From Streptomyces catenulae (lineage in GTDB: Bacteria > Actinomycetota > Actinomycetes > Streptomycetales > Streptomycetaceae), in assembly GCF_000718015.1 (NCBI RefSeq), contig NZ_JODY01000009.1, positions 101,064 through 165,063 on the forward strand: a stretch of 64,000 nucleotides of DNA, read 5' to 3'. Shown one piece after another: positions 17,678-26,695 of the stretch. The translations under genes and the position numbers were made by a program. Position 1 is the stretch's first letter. The number at the start of each line of letters is the position of its first letter. A model generated the notes under the pieces. That model was not told the DNA's origin. It ran no database searches and saw only the letters and a list, made by a program, of their open reading frames with translations.

Positions 17678-17856
17678 CGGACCCGGAAGACCCACGACGC
17701 GGAACGGTGCGTCCGTACCGTCCCCAACGGCGCCGACCGGAGGCCCGGTTCATCACTTCGGTGGATTTCCCCCGGCGCTTCTGGTCGGCCGCGACCGGCC
17801 GCCTCGAAACTGGTACGGGATGTCGGGATCACCTGATCCGACCAGGTGTGTCCCGC

Positions 17857-18489
17857 ATGCACAGAAGGGGGAAAGCGATCCGTAACGGAAGATTTCACCT
17901 CAGTGTTCTGGCCGTACTCGCCTCGCTGGCCGTCGCGGGCGCGGCGGCACCGGCGACCTCCGCGTCCGCCCGCGGCGCCCACACACCGGGAGGGTTCGCG
18001 CCGCAGGCCGCCGCGGACGCGGTGCCGGGCGTCGCACCGCCCGGCGCCGGGGCGACCGCGGTCTATCTGGACGGCGCCGGTCACGCGATGGACACACCCG
18101 GAGCCGAGCGCGCGGACCTGCCCTGGGAGGCCGTGGCGTTCGGCTGCACCCCGGTCAGCGGACGGGACAACCCACACCGTTCCGGCACCGGCGTGGCGGC
18201 CTCCGGACACGGCTGGTGGAAGAAGGGCAACTGCAGCAACGACCGGGCCAAGGTGTTCAACTGCCTGTACGAGTGGTATACGGACAACAGCTGGCGCCAG
18301 CAGGCGTGTTCCGCGACCGAGACGCTCAAGCCCGGCGGCGGGAGCACCCACCGCACGGCGGCCCGGCGCGACTGCCGTGACACCCGGCGGACGTCCTGGC
18401 GCAACCATGTGGACGTCGATGTGATCGGCGAGATCGACACCGCCGAGAAGCCGATGAACCAGGCCGATGTGGACTGCCGGGTGTACTGA
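17857..18489 (+). CDS. Secreted cysteine-rich protein of unknown function
   Basis: 210 residues. A positively charged N-terminus and hydrophobic stretch (about 14-34) ending near A-T-S-A-S-A form a Sec signal peptide. The mature part has six cysteines (F-G-C-T, G-N-C-S, F-N-C-L, Q-A-C-S, R-D-C-R, V-D-C-R), enough for three disulfides, and ends in a conserved-looking block with N-H-V-D-V-D-V-I-G-E-I-D-T. I do not recognise a catalytic motif. ATG 17857 was chosen; GTG 17848 is out of this frame. An inverted CACCTG/CAGGTG pair at 17830-17848 lies just upstream. The gene ends in a hairpin terminator. Confidence 0.7.
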   Translation: MHRRGKAIRNGRFHLSVLAVLASLAVAGAAAPATSASARGAHTPGGFAPQAAADAVPGVAPPGAGATAVYLDGAGHAMDTPGAERADLPWEAVAFGCTPVSGRDNPHRSGTGVAASGHGWWKKGNCSNDRAKVFNCLYEWYTDNSWRQQACSATETLKPGGGSTHRTAARRDCRDTRRTSWRNHVDVDVIGEIDTAEKPMNQADVDCRVY

Positions 18490-18498
18490 GAGAACGGA

Positions 18499-18526
18499 CA
18501 CGGCCTGCCTTCCGGGGCAGGCCGTG
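18499..18526 (+). terminator. Hairpin terminator
   Basis: An 11-bp perfect stem (18499-18509 with 18516-18526) with a 6-base loop, 9 bases after the stop of the secreted-protein gene. It separates that gene from the next one on the same strand. Confidence 0.75.
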
Positions 18527-18555
18527 GAGACCGCAGCGGAACCACGGAGGACGAT

Positions 18556-19404
18556 GTGCCGGAGCAGGACGCCACCGCACACCCCGGCATCGCGCCCACG
18601 GGCCACCGCACCGCGGGCACCCTCTTCGCCGCCCTCTACGGCGAGCTGATCCCGCACCCCTGGCACGACCCCGAGCACGACGCCTACCAACTCTTCCATC
18701 AGCGCTCCCTCGCCATGGGCTGGCTCGACGACCGGTCCGGCGTCGCCGCGGAGGCGGACCCCGGGCGCCGCGCGGCCGTCGCCGCGGGGCTGTGGGCCAT
18801 GAACGACGCCGGTTGGAGCCATCCGGGCGCCGCCCCCGAGCCGCCGCTGATCGCGTGGTTCCAGGTCGAGGCCGGTGCGGTCGCGGCGGACCGGCCGCTG
18901 CCCGTACAGCCGTTCCTGCGCTGCGCCGAGGACACGACGGCGCGGATCGGTACGGTGCGGCTCTCCGCGGTGCAGCTCCTGCTGCCGCTCCAGGGGCTCG
19001 ACCCCGCGGCGCGCCCGCCCTCCGCGCAGCTGCCGTCGCTGCAGACGGCCGACTGGTTCGGCGCGTGCGGCCCACGGTCGCGGACGCCGGTGACGGTCCG
19101 CATCGACAGCGGCCGCTCCCCGTCGCTCCCCGCGGTCGCGCCACAACTCGTCCAGCGCCTCGGCCGGTGGGAGCAGAGCGTCTTTGCGTACGGAGCGAGC
19201 GACCTCGTGGCAGTGGGCGGGGCGCCGGTGCCGCCGTTCGACGACAGCTTCTGGAACGGTCCGCCGGGGCACGGTGTGACGCTCACCGGCGACCTCGTGG
19301 AGTGGTCGGGCGAGGCGGTCGGGTGGCTCGCCGAGGCGGTCGCCGACTCCGCCGCCGCCCTCGGTGTCCGGACGCCGCTGCTCGTCACCGTCACCCGGAG
19401 CTGA
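18556..19404 (+). CDS. Hypothetical protein
   Basis: 282 residues, soluble, with no signal peptide or membrane segment. It is Pro/Ala-rich, with tryptophans in H-P-W-H, W-F-Q-V-E and W-F-G-A. No motif could be assigned. The GTG start at 18556 has GGAGG 5-7 bases upstream, and third positions are strongly G/C, so the gene is probably real. It follows a terminator and precedes the TmrB-like gene by 66 bases on the same strand. Confidence 0.7.
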   Translation: MPEQDATAHPGIAPTGHRTAGTLFAALYGELIPHPWHDPEHDAYQLFHQRSLAMGWLDDRSGVAAEADPGRRAAVAAGLWAMNDAGWSHPGAAPEPPLIAWFQVEAGAVAADRPLPVQPFLRCAEDTTARIGTVRLSAVQLLLPLQGLDPAARPPSAQLPSLQTADWFGACGPRSRTPVTVRIDSGRSPSLPAVAPQLVQRLGRWEQSVFAYGASDLVAVGGAPVPPFDDSFWNGPPGHGVTLTGDLVEWSGEAVGWLAEAVADSAAALGVRTPLLVTVTRS

Positions 19405-19470
19405 GCCGCGCGGATCCCCGCGCACCGCGGAGCCTGCCGCCGCGGCCCGTCCCGCGCTAGCGTCGGGCCC

Positions 19471-19992
19471 ATGATCGTATGGCTCAACGGCACCCACGGG
19501 GTGGGCAAGACGACGACCGGCGCACTCGTGCAGCAGTTGATCCCGGACTCCCGGGTCCTCGACGCCGAGAAGGTCGGGGTGACCCTGATGGACATCACGC
19601 CGGGGCTGCCCTGGACGGGCAACTTCCAGCACTGGCCGCCGTGGCGCCCGCTCGTCGTCGAGACCGCCCGTCAGGTCCTCGACTACGCCGGTGGCACGCT
19701 GGTGATGCCGATGACCGTGCTGGTCGAGGCGTACTGGCGGGAGATCAGCGAGGGCCTTGCCCAGCACGGCATCCCCGTACGGCACTTCGTCCTCCACGCC
19801 GACGAGAAGACCCTCCGCGGCCGTATCGCGGGGGACACCGTGCTCGGTCCCGACTCGCCCTTCCGCCTCGGCCATCTGGAGCCGTACGCCGAGGCGGCCC
19901 GCACCTGGCTGCACGACGCGGCCGAGGTCGTCGACACCACGCACCGCACGCCCGCCGAGGCCGCCGCGCAGATCGCGGCGGCCGTCGGCTGA
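19471..19992 (+). CDS. TmrB-like P-loop ATP-binding protein
   Basis: 173 residues. Walker A G-T-H-G-V-G-K-T-T at about 7-15, then D-A-E-K-V-G, N-F-Q-H-W-P-P-W-R, L-V-M-P-M-T-V, and R-H-F-V-L-H-A-D with T-L-R-G-R-I. The order and spacing match Bacillus subtilis TmrB, the tunicamycin-resistance ATP-binding protein, and related small nucleoside-kinase-like proteins. A role in resistance or in phosphorylating a small molecule is inference only. ATG 19471 has TAGCGT 7-8 bases upstream and no ribosome site, so it may be leaderless. It converges with the aldehyde dehydrogenase gene. Confidence 0.8.
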   Translation: MIVWLNGTHGVGKTTTGALVQQLIPDSRVLDAEKVGVTLMDITPGLPWTGNFQHWPPWRPLVVETARQVLDYAGGTLVMPMTVLVEAYWREISEGLAQHGIPVRHFVLHADEKTLRGRIAGDTVLGPDSPFRLGHLEPYAEAARTWLHDAAEVVDTTHRTPAEAAAQIAAAVG

Positions 19993-20014
19993 GCGGCCGG
20001 ACGCGGCGCCGCGG

Positions 20015-21430
20015 TCACAGGAAGCGGCGCAGGATGCGGGACTTCCGGGCGGTGAAGGGCGGGTAGACCAGGCGCAGCGGGTCGGCGCGGAGCGGCTTGT
20101 CGAGGACGGCCTTGGTGTGGCTGAAGGTGTCGAGCGAGTGCTCGCCGTGGTAGCCGCCCTGACCGCTCTCGCCGACACCGCCGAACGGCAGCCCGGGGAC
20201 GGTGAGATGGGCGGTGGGGATGCCGAAGGAGAGGGCGCCCGAGGACGTCTCGGTCGTCAGCCGCCGCCTGGTGGTGGGGGAGTCCGTGAAGGCGTACAGG
20301 GCCAGGGGTTTGTCGCGGACGGTGAGGAAGGCGAGGGCGGCGTCCAGATCGGGGACCCGGACGATCGGCAGGATCGGCCCGAAGATCTCCTCGCGCATCA
20401 CCGGCGCGTCCGGGTCCACATCGGCGAGGACGGTCGGGGCGAGGTAGCGGCGGTCCCGGTCGTGGTCGCCGCCGGTGACGATCCGGCCGTCCGTGAGGAG
20501 CGCGGTGAGCCGGTCGTGGTGCCGCCCGTTGACGATCCGGCCGTAGTCGGCGCTCCGTGCCGGGTCGGGGCCGTACATCTCCCGGATCGCGGCGGTCAGA
20601 TGGGGTTCCAGGGCTGGCCCCGCCTCCCCGACGGCGAGGACGTAGTCGGGGGCGACGCAGGTCTGACCGGCGTTCATGAACTTGCCCCAGACGATCCGGC
20701 GGGCGGCGGTCGCCAGATCGGTGTCCGGCTCCACGAGGGCCGGGCTCTTCCCGCCCAGCTCCAGGGTGACCGGGGTGAGATGGCGGGCCGCGGCGGCCAT
20801 GACGATCCGGCCGACCGTGCCGTTGCCGGTGTAGAAGACATGGTCGAAGCGGTGTTCCAGCAGGGCCGTGGTCTCCGGCACACCGCCCTCGACGACGGCC
20901 ACGGCCCGCGGGTCCAGGGCCTGCGGCAGCCGTTCGGCGAGCAGGGCGGAGGTGGCCGGGGCGAGTTCGCTGGGCTTGACCACCGCGGTGTTGCCCGCGG
21001 CCAGGGCGCCGACCAGCGGTGACAGGGCCAGTTGGAGCGGGTAGTTCCAGGGGCTGATGATCAGGACGGTGCCGAGCGGTTCGCGCACCGTACGGGCCCG
21101 GGCGGGCCGCAGCGCGAGGGGCACCGGGACGCGCCGCGGGCGCAGCCACCGGTCGAGATGGCGCAGGGTGTGGTCGATCTCGTGGCGGGTGAACCCAATC
21201 TCGGTGGTGTACGCCTCGGTGGCGCTCTTGCCGAGGTCGGCGTGGAGCGCGGCGGTGCACGCGTCCTCCTCCTCGACCAGCAGCCGCCGCAGGGCGCGCA
21301 GCTGGGCCTTGCGCCAGGCCAGGGGCTTGGTGCGGCCGGTGGCGAAGGTGGCGTGCAGCCGGGCGACGGTGGCTGCCGCGTCGGCCGTCGGGGCGGGCGC
21401 GGGCTCGGCGGTCTGCGGGGAAGCGGTCAT
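20015..21430 (-). CDS. Aldehyde dehydrogenase
   Basis: 471 residues, NAD(P)-dependent oxidation of an aldehyde to the acid. Family landmarks: P-W-N-Y-P-L, the catalytic-base motif L-E-L-G-G-K-S-P, the nucleophile in N-A-G-Q-T-C, and E-E-I-F-G-P-I-L-P. The short form without an N-terminal extension resembles coniferyl/fatty aldehyde dehydrogenases. ATG 21430 was preferred to the in-frame ATG at 21442 because the latter lies directly against the operator palindrome. The gene is divergent from a TetR regulator and should be repressed by it. Confidence 0.92.
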   Translation of the reverse strand: MTASPQTAEPAPAPTADAAATVARLHATFATGRTKPLAWRKAQLRALRRLLVEEEDACTAALHADLGKSATEAYTTEIGFTRHEIDHTLRHLDRWLRPRRVPVPLALRPARARTVREPLGTVLIISPWNYPLQLALSPLVGALAAGNTAVVKPSELAPATSALLAERLPQALDPRAVAVVEGGVPETTALLEHRFDHVFYTGNGTVGRIVMAAAARHLTPVTLELGGKSPALVEPDTDLATAARRIVWGKFMNAGQTCVAPDYVLAVGEAGPALEPHLTAAIREMYGPDPARSADYGRIVNGRHHDRLTALLTDGRIVTGGDHDRDRRYLAPTVLADVDPDAPVMREEIFGPILPIVRVPDLDAALAFLTVRDKPLALYAFTDSPTTRRRLTTETSSGALSFGIPTAHLTVPGLPFGGVGESGQGGYHGEHSLDTFSHTKAVLDKPLRADPLRLVYPPFTARKSRILRRFL

Positions 21431-21442
21431 GGCGGCGAGCAT

Positions 21443-21471
21443 AAACGAAACGAAATGCTTTCGTTTCGTTT
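21443..21471. promoter_or_regulatory. Perfect palindromic TetR operator
   Basis: 13-bp arms AAACGAAACGAAA / TTTCGTTTCGTTT around a TGC centre form a perfect inverted repeat in the 58-bp gap between aldehyde dehydrogenase (-) and tetR (+). It is AT-rich against the surroundings and overlaps the likely -35 region of tetR, so one dimer pair could silence both genes. Confidence 0.85.
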
Positions 21472-21488
21472 TCCGCTAGGGTCATGGC

Positions 21489-22124
21489 ATGACCCGCACC
21501 ACGCCCCCCGCTCCACAGCCCGCGCCCCGCCGGGGCCGTCCCCGTGACGCCGCCCGGGACCGGGCCCTGCTGGCGGCCACCCTGGCCGTCCTCGCCGAGA
21601 GCGGCTACGGCGGACTGACCACCGCCGCGGTGGCCGCCCGCGCGGGCGTCTCCACCGCGACCCTCTACCGGCGCTGGTCCTGCAAGGAGGACCTGGTGGT
21701 CGCCGCGGCCGCCACCTTCGCCGAGGACCCCTACGGGCCCCCGGACACCGGCAGCCTCGAAGGCGATCTGCGGGTGGTGCTCCGCGACAAGGCCGCCGCC
21801 GTGACCGGCGAGGGCGGCCGGTTGATGCGGGCCCTGATCGGCGAGGCGGCGCGGAACACCGCGCTGGCCCAGGCGCTCACCTCGGCCTTCCTGGAACCGG
21901 TCCACCGCCGGGTGGCCGAGGTCGTACGGAGCGCCGCCGAACGCGGGGAGATCCCGCCGGTCGAGGACGCCGACCTGCTCGGGGAGGTGGTGGTCGGCCC
22001 CGTGATCAGCAGGTTCTTCCTCACGCCCCGGCCGCCGGACCAGGTCGACGCGGCCACCGCACAGGAGCTGGCCGACCGCTTCCTGCCCTTCGCCCTGCGC
22101 GCGGTCGGCGGACGGCCCGCCTGA
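21489..22124 (+). CDS. TetR-family transcriptional regulator
   Basis: 211 residues. The N-terminal helix-turn-helix (about 20-70) reads L-T-T-A-A-V-A-A-R-A-G-V-S-T-A-T-L-Y-R-R-W. The C-terminal ligand/dimer domain is of the TetR_C_11 type. TAGGGT 7-12 bases before the ATG and the lack of a good ribosome site point to a leaderless mRNA. It sits beside the 29-bp palindrome and probably represses itself and the divergent aldehyde dehydrogenase gene; the inducer is likely an aldehyde or its precursor, which is inference. Confidence 0.93.
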   Translation: MTRTTPPAPQPAPRRGRPRDAARDRALLAATLAVLAESGYGGLTTAAVAARAGVSTATLYRRWSCKEDLVVAAAATFAEDPYGPPDTGSLEGDLRVVLRDKAAAVTGEGGRLMRALIGEAARNTALAQALTSAFLEPVHRRVAEVVRSAAERGEIPPVEDADLLGEVVVGPVISRFFLTPRPPDQVDAATAQELADRFLPFALRAVGGRPA

Positions 22125-22155
22125 CCCGGGGCGTACGGCGCGCGGCTGCCGCGGG

Positions 22156-23334
22156 TCACCGCCGGGTCAGCGGGATCCGGTCCAGGTCGTCGCCGACCAC
22201 CACCCGGCCGTCGAAACCCCGTTGGGCCCGGCGCCGCCAGGAGTCGTGCGGGACCTGGAAGGTGTCCGGCGGCGCGAAGTGGGTGAGGACCAGGGTCGAC
22301 ACCCCGCAGCGCCGGGCCAGCGGTCCGACCTTGGTGACATCGGTGTGCGCCGCCGCCATGTGGTGCAGCAGCGCTTCGCCGTATCCGGTGCCGTTGCGGT
22401 AGAAGTCGAGGTCGATCACCTCGTGGACGAGGAGGTCGGCGCCCCGGGCCAGCCGGACCATGTTGGCGGTCGGCGCGGTGTCCCCGGAGAAGACCACCGA
22501 GCCGTCCGGGGTGTCGAAGCGGTACGCGAAGCACGGGAAGACCAGCCCGTGGGGGACGAGAACCGCGCTGACGCGGACCGTCCCGTCGTCCATGACGAGG
22601 AAGGGTTCCATCTCCGGCGCGGTGTTCCCGAGCGGATCGGCGCCCGTCCCGGGCGGCAGCGGTATCTCGTGGACGTCGATATGGGTGTGCGGGTCAGCGG
22701 TGCCGGACTCGCGCATGAAGATGTTGCTGCTGTACGCGGTGGCTTCGAGGGACTTCTCCGTCAGGGTCCGCAGCCCCGGCGTCGGATCGGCCGGGCAGAC
22801 CGTCCCCACCGGCCCGCCGCCGTAGGCGTCCGGCAGCGCGCCCGCCGGACCGGGCCCGTAGGCGTCGAACGGCGACCGCACCCCGTCCGCCCTGCCGCTC
22901 GCGCCGTGCGCGGCGAGCAGGACGAAGTTGGCGTAGTCGGCGAGGTGGTCGATGTGCAGATGGGTGACGAAGACCGCGGCCAGGTCCTGGAAGCGCAGCC
23001 CGCTCCGGCCGTACTGGGTGACGGCGGAGCGCCCGCAGTCGACGACGTACACCTTCCCGCGGACGGAGAGCGCGGAGGCGGTGCCCGCCCGGGTGGTGAC
23101 CGGCGGGGGACCACCGGCGGTGCCGAGCAGGAGGAGTTCGGTGCCCGCCCGGGAGGGAGGCGACGGCGGCTCGGTGGCCCGGGCCGGGTCCGCGCCGAGG
23201 ACGGTCCCGCCCGTGGCGAGGGCCGCGGCCGAGGCGCCGAGCAGCCGACGGCGGGAGAGCGGGCCGTCCGCGGTGCGGGGCCCGTCCTCGCCGGACGGTG
23301 CGGAAGAGTCACGGCGGCGCTGGGCAGGCGTCAT
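22156..23334 (-). CDS. Tat-exported metallo-beta-lactamase-fold hydrolase
   Basis: 392 residues. N-terminal twin-arginine signal (S-R-R-R-L-L-G-A-S-A, residues 27-36) predicts export in folded form. The metal-binding motif H-x-H-x-D-H is present as His125, His127, Asp129, His130 in T-H-L-H-I-D-H; later ligands are visible in F-S-G-D-T-A-P and V-L-T-H-F. The layout resembles RNase Z/arylsulfatase-like MBL hydrolases, but export makes a small-molecule or phosphonate/sulfate substrate more likely than RNA. A palindrome TAAGCGCTTA lies 53-62 bases upstream. It converges with tetR. Confidence 0.88.
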   Translation of the reverse strand: MTPAQRRRDSSAPSGEDGPRTADGPLSRRRLLGASAAALATGGTVLGADPARATEPPSPPSRAGTELLLLGTAGGPPPVTTRAGTASALSVRGKVYVVDCGRSAVTQYGRSGLRFQDLAAVFVTHLHIDHLADYANFVLLAAHGASGRADGVRSPFDAYGPGPAGALPDAYGGGPVGTVCPADPTPGLRTLTEKSLEATAYSSNIFMRESGTADPHTHIDVHEIPLPPGTGADPLGNTAPEMEPFLVMDDGTVRVSAVLVPHGLVFPCFAYRFDTPDGSVVFSGDTAPTANMVRLARGADLLVHEVIDLDFYRNGTGYGEALLHHMAAAHTDVTKVGPLARRCGVSTLVLTHFAPPDTFQVPHDSWRRRAQRGFDGRVVVGDDLDRIPLTRR

Positions 23335-23386
23335 GGACGAGTCCTCGGGGCGTGGAGGAGACGGGCGCGTCGAGCATATGGATAGT

Positions 23387-23396
23387 TAAGCGCTTA
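23387..23396. promoter_or_regulatory. TAAGCGCTTA palindrome upstream of the MBL gene
   Basis: A perfect 10-bp palindrome in an AT-rich island (TATGGATAGTTAAGCGCTTAG) about 55 bp before the hydrolase start on the minus strand. It is a plausible operator or promoter element; no regulator gene is assigned to it. Confidence 0.4.
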
Positions 23397-23458
23397 GGGA
23401 AGACGGGGAGTTGGACGGAGCGGGCCGCCTGCTCGGCGCCGGTCCGGACGCCGTCGCC

Positions 23459-25094
23459 TCAGCCCCCGGACGTGACGAGACCGTGCGGATCGTGCGACGG
23501 ACGGCCGCCGACCAGGGTGGCCAGGACACCGATCGCCCCGATGCGGTCGGGGGCGCAGGTCGTCGGATCGGCGTCGAGCACCGTGAGGTCCGCCAGCAGC
23601 CCGGGCACCAACCGGCCCTTGCGGTCCGCGGCGCCGGTGGCCCGCGCCGAACCGACCGTCCAGGCGCGCAGCGCGGTCGCGGCGGGCACGCTCTCCCGCG
23701 GACCGAAGGGCGCACCGGTCTCCGTCAACCGCTCCACCATCGCCTGCATCGCGGCGAGCGGCGCACCCGGCGCGACCGGCCGGTCGGAGCTGCCCGGCAC
23801 CGTCAGCCCGAGGTCGAGGAAGGAGCGCAGCCGGTACGCCCAGTCGGCGCGGCGCTCCCCGAGACCGGCGGCCATGCTCCCGCCGAACGCCGGGATGAAG
23901 TTGTGCTGCGGTACCGGCACCACCCCCAGCGACGCGAACGCCGCGAGCTGGTCGGGGCGGACCACCCCGGCGTGCTCGACACGGTGCGCCACCCCGGGAC
24001 GCGGTGCCTCGCGCTGCGCCCGCGCGTACGCCGACAGGGCCAGATCGACGGCGCGGTCACCGATGGCGTGCGCGGCCACCGTCCAGCCCGCCCGGTGCGC
24101 GGCGACGACCGTGTCGGCCATCGCGTCCGGATCGCCCTGGAAGTAGCCGGTGTTCTCGTGCGGGCAGCCGCAGAACGGTTCGGTGACCGCGGCGGTCCGC
24201 CCGAACAGCGAGCCGTCCAGGAAGATCTTCACCGGCCCCACCGAGAGCGTGTCGTCCCCCAGCCCCGTCCGTATGCCCAGGTCCAGACCGAGCGCGATGC
24301 CGTCCTCCGCATGCGCGGTCAGCGGGTGCAGCACATCGGCGGCCACCATCAGCTGCGCCCGCGCCCGGAGCCGTCCGGTGTCCCGGGCGTGCTGGTAGGC
24401 GGCGAGTTCCACGGGGGTGTGGCCGATCCAGCCGCCGCCGATCCCGGCTTCCGTGAAGCTGGTGATGCCCTCGGTGAGGTAGTGGCCGGTGGCGCGGTCG
24501 ACCGCCGCGGCGACCGTCTCCACGGAGTACGGCAGCACCTGGTCCTGGACGAGACGCTGCGCGGTCTCCTCCAGCAGCCCGCCCGTCCGCGCCCCGCGCC
24601 ACCACCCCGCCGGGCGGATCGGTGAACCCCGGCTCCAGCGCCCCGGCCGCCCGCAGGACCGGCGAGTTGACGAGGCAGCCGTGCCCCGAGGCGTGCTTGA
24701 GCCAGACGGGCCGCCCACCCGCCGCCTCGTCCAGCGCGTCCCGGTGGGGCCGGGGGCCGCCCGGGTCCAGGCCCGCGCCGACCACCCACGCCCCGGCGGG
24801 CAGCCGCGCCGCGTGCGCCGCGACCGCCGCGCAGACCTCGTCCGCACCGTGCCTCCCGGACAGATCGAGCTGACTGAGCGTCAGCCCGAACCAGGCGGTG
24901 TGGCAGTGCGCGTCGTGGAAGCCCGGGACGACGGTCGCGCCGCCCGCGTCGAGCACCCGGACCGCGGCCAGGTCCGCCACCTCCTCGTCGAGTCCGACGA
25001 CGCGACCGTGCAGCACACCCAGGGTGTGGGCGGTGGGCCGCCGGTCGTCGAGGGTCAGGATGCGCGCATTGCGCACCAGCAGATCGAGCAGCAC
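23459..25094 (-). pseudogene. Amidohydrolase family protein (YtcJ-like), frameshifted
   Basis: The two halves of one amidohydrolase lie in different frames. The 5' part (GTG 25094 to about 24584) has the metal-site start V-V-P-G-F-H-D-A-H-C-H-T. The 3' part (about 24578 to 23459) has L-E-E-T-A-Q-R-L, T-S-F-T-E-A-G-I, K-I-F-L-D-G-S-L-F-G-R-T, H-A-I-G-D-R-A-V and S-S-D-R-P-V. Joined, they give about 545 residues, normal for YtcJ-like metal-dependent hydrolases. The break falls in the run CCCGCCC at 24578-24584, consistent with a single-base slip or a sequencing error. GGAG lies 6-8 bases before the GTG. It is 14 bp downstream of the acyl-CoA ligase in the same operon. Confidence 0.85.
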
Positions 25095-25108
25095 GGGATC
25101 TCCTCTCC

Positions 25109-26695
25109 TCACCGCCACACGGTGTCCTGGCGGTCGTACGTCCGCCCCGCGGATACGGGGAGCTTGCGGAGTTCGCCCTTGGCGACGCGCTCCGACGGGG
25201 TCAGCGGGAGCCGGTCGCGCAGCTCCCAGTAGCGGGGCACCTTGAAGGCGGCCAGCCGCTCGCCGCAGTGGGCGGCCAACTCGTCCGGACCGGGCCCCGG
25301 ACCGTCGCCGTCCGGTACGACGTACGCCTTGATCTCCTCGCCGCGCAGCTCGTCGGCGACCGGGACGACGGCGGCCAGCCGGACCCGTGGATGCGCGGTG
25401 AGCACCTCCTCCACCTCCGCCGCCGCGACGTTCTCCCCGCTGCGCCGGATCATGTCCTTGAGGCGGCCCCGGAAGTGGACCCGGCCCTCCTCGTCCAGAT
25501 GACCGAGGTCCCCGGTGTGGAACCAGCCGTCCGCGAACGCCGCCGCCGTCTCCTCCGGGCGGCCGAGATAGCCCGCCATCATGCCGGGCCCGCGCAGCTG
25601 GATCTCACCGACCGCACGGGCCGGGAGCGCGGCGCCGTCCGGCCCGGCGATCCGCACCGCACGGTGGCGCAGCGGCCGTCCGATGCAGCCGCTGCCCACG
25701 GCCGCGTCGTGGTCCGCGGGCCCGACCCGCAGATCCGCCCCGGTCTCCGTCATCCCGAACGCCTCGTACCACGGGACGCCCCAGCGCTCCTCCAGCCGGG
25801 AGTGGAGCGCGGGCGGGATCGCGGAACACTGCACGGCACGGACGTGGTGGTCACGGTCGTCGGGGTGCTCCGGCATCCGCAGCAGCAGCGTGGGCATCAG
25901 GCCCAGACAGTAGAAGTACGTGACGCGGTGCTCCCTGACCTTCCGCCAGAAGGTGGTCGGGTGGAACCGGTCCAGCACGACGAGACGGCTGCCCGCCAGG
26001 AGCGCCGCGGCGACGTTCCACTGCGGGTCGATGTAGTGGAACGGCTGGCAGGTGAGGAGTGTGTCCTCCGGCCCCAGGTGCGGGAACTCGGTGACGAGAC
26101 TGCCCGCCAGCGCCAGCCAGTAGCGGTGCGGCAGCAGACAGCCCTTGGGGCTGCCGGTGGTGCCGGAGGTGTACTGCACGTTGACGAGTTCCCCGGGCCC
26201 GGAGGGACCGCCGGGCGACACCGGAGCCGGGACGGCGGGCGGCGTCGACCCGTCCACGTACCGCACGGCGCGCAGCGTCGGCACGGACGCCAGCAACTCC
26301 TCCGCCAGCGGCCGGAACTCCTCGCAGGTGACGAGGAGATGGGCGCCGGAATCGCGCAGTACGTGCTCCGCGTCATGGCTGCGGTAGGCCGTGTTGACCG
26401 GCACCATCGCGGCACCGAGCGCCGCCAGGGCCAGCCAGGTGAGCGGAAACTCCGGGCGGTTGCGCAGCAGCACCGCGACCCGGCCGTCCCGCCCGACCCC
26501 GGCCGCGCTCAACTCCGCCGCCGTCCGCCGGACGCCCCGCGCGACCTCGGCGAAGGTCAGGTCCCGCCCGAACTCGTCGAACGTCCAGGCCACCCGGTCC
26601 GGCCACCGGGCCGCCGCCCGCTCCACGAGCGTCGCCAGATCCGGCACCGACTCCGGCGGCAGCCCCGCACACTCCGCGGGGTCGTACCCGCTCAT
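25109..26695 (-). CDS. Acyl-CoA synthetase (AMP-forming)
   Basis: 528 residues. Activates a carboxylic acid to its acyl-CoA through an acyl-adenylate. P-loop Y-T-S-G-T-T-G-S-P-K-G at 175-185, Y-E-A-F-G-M-T-E-T-G near 290, the D-G-W-F-H-T-G-D-L-G hinge region near 395, R-S-G-E-N-V near 423, and the C-terminal catalytic Lys in V-A-K-G-E-L-R-K. The arrangement is closest to CaiC/fatty-acid ligases. The start ATG overlaps the stop of the enoyl-CoA hydratase gene (ATGA), showing translational coupling. The substrate is likely the acid imported or released by the neighbours, but it is unknown. Confidence 0.93.
   Translation of the reverse strand: MSGYDPAECAGLPPESVPDLATLVERAAARWPDRVAWTFDEFGRDLTFAEVARGVRRTAAELSAAGVGRDGRVAVLLRNRPEFPLTWLALAALGAAMVPVNTAYRSHDAEHVLRDSGAHLLVTCEEFRPLAEELLASVPTLRAVRYVDGSTPPAVPAPVSPGGPSGPGELVNVQYTSGTTGSPKGCLLPHRYWLALAGSLVTEFPHLGPEDTLLTCQPFHYIDPQWNVAAALLAGSRLVVLDRFHPTTFWRKVREHRVTYFYCLGLMPTLLLRMPEHPDDRDHHVRAVQCSAIPPALHSRLEERWGVPWYEAFGMTETGADLRVGPADHDAAVGSGCIGRPLRHRAVRIAGPDGAALPARAVGEIQLRGPGMMAGYLGRPEETAAAFADGWFHTGDLGHLDEEGRVHFRGRLKDMIRRSGENVAAAEVEEVLTAHPRVRLAAVVPVADELRGEEIKAYVVPDGDGPGPGPDELAAHCGERLAAFKVPRYWELRDRLPLTPSERVAKGELRKLPVSAGRTYDRQDTVWR

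Noticed and set aside
22222..23385. Plus-strand 387-codon frame
   Set aside because: Exact antisense shadow of the Tat-exported MBL hydrolase, whose signal and metal motifs are clear.
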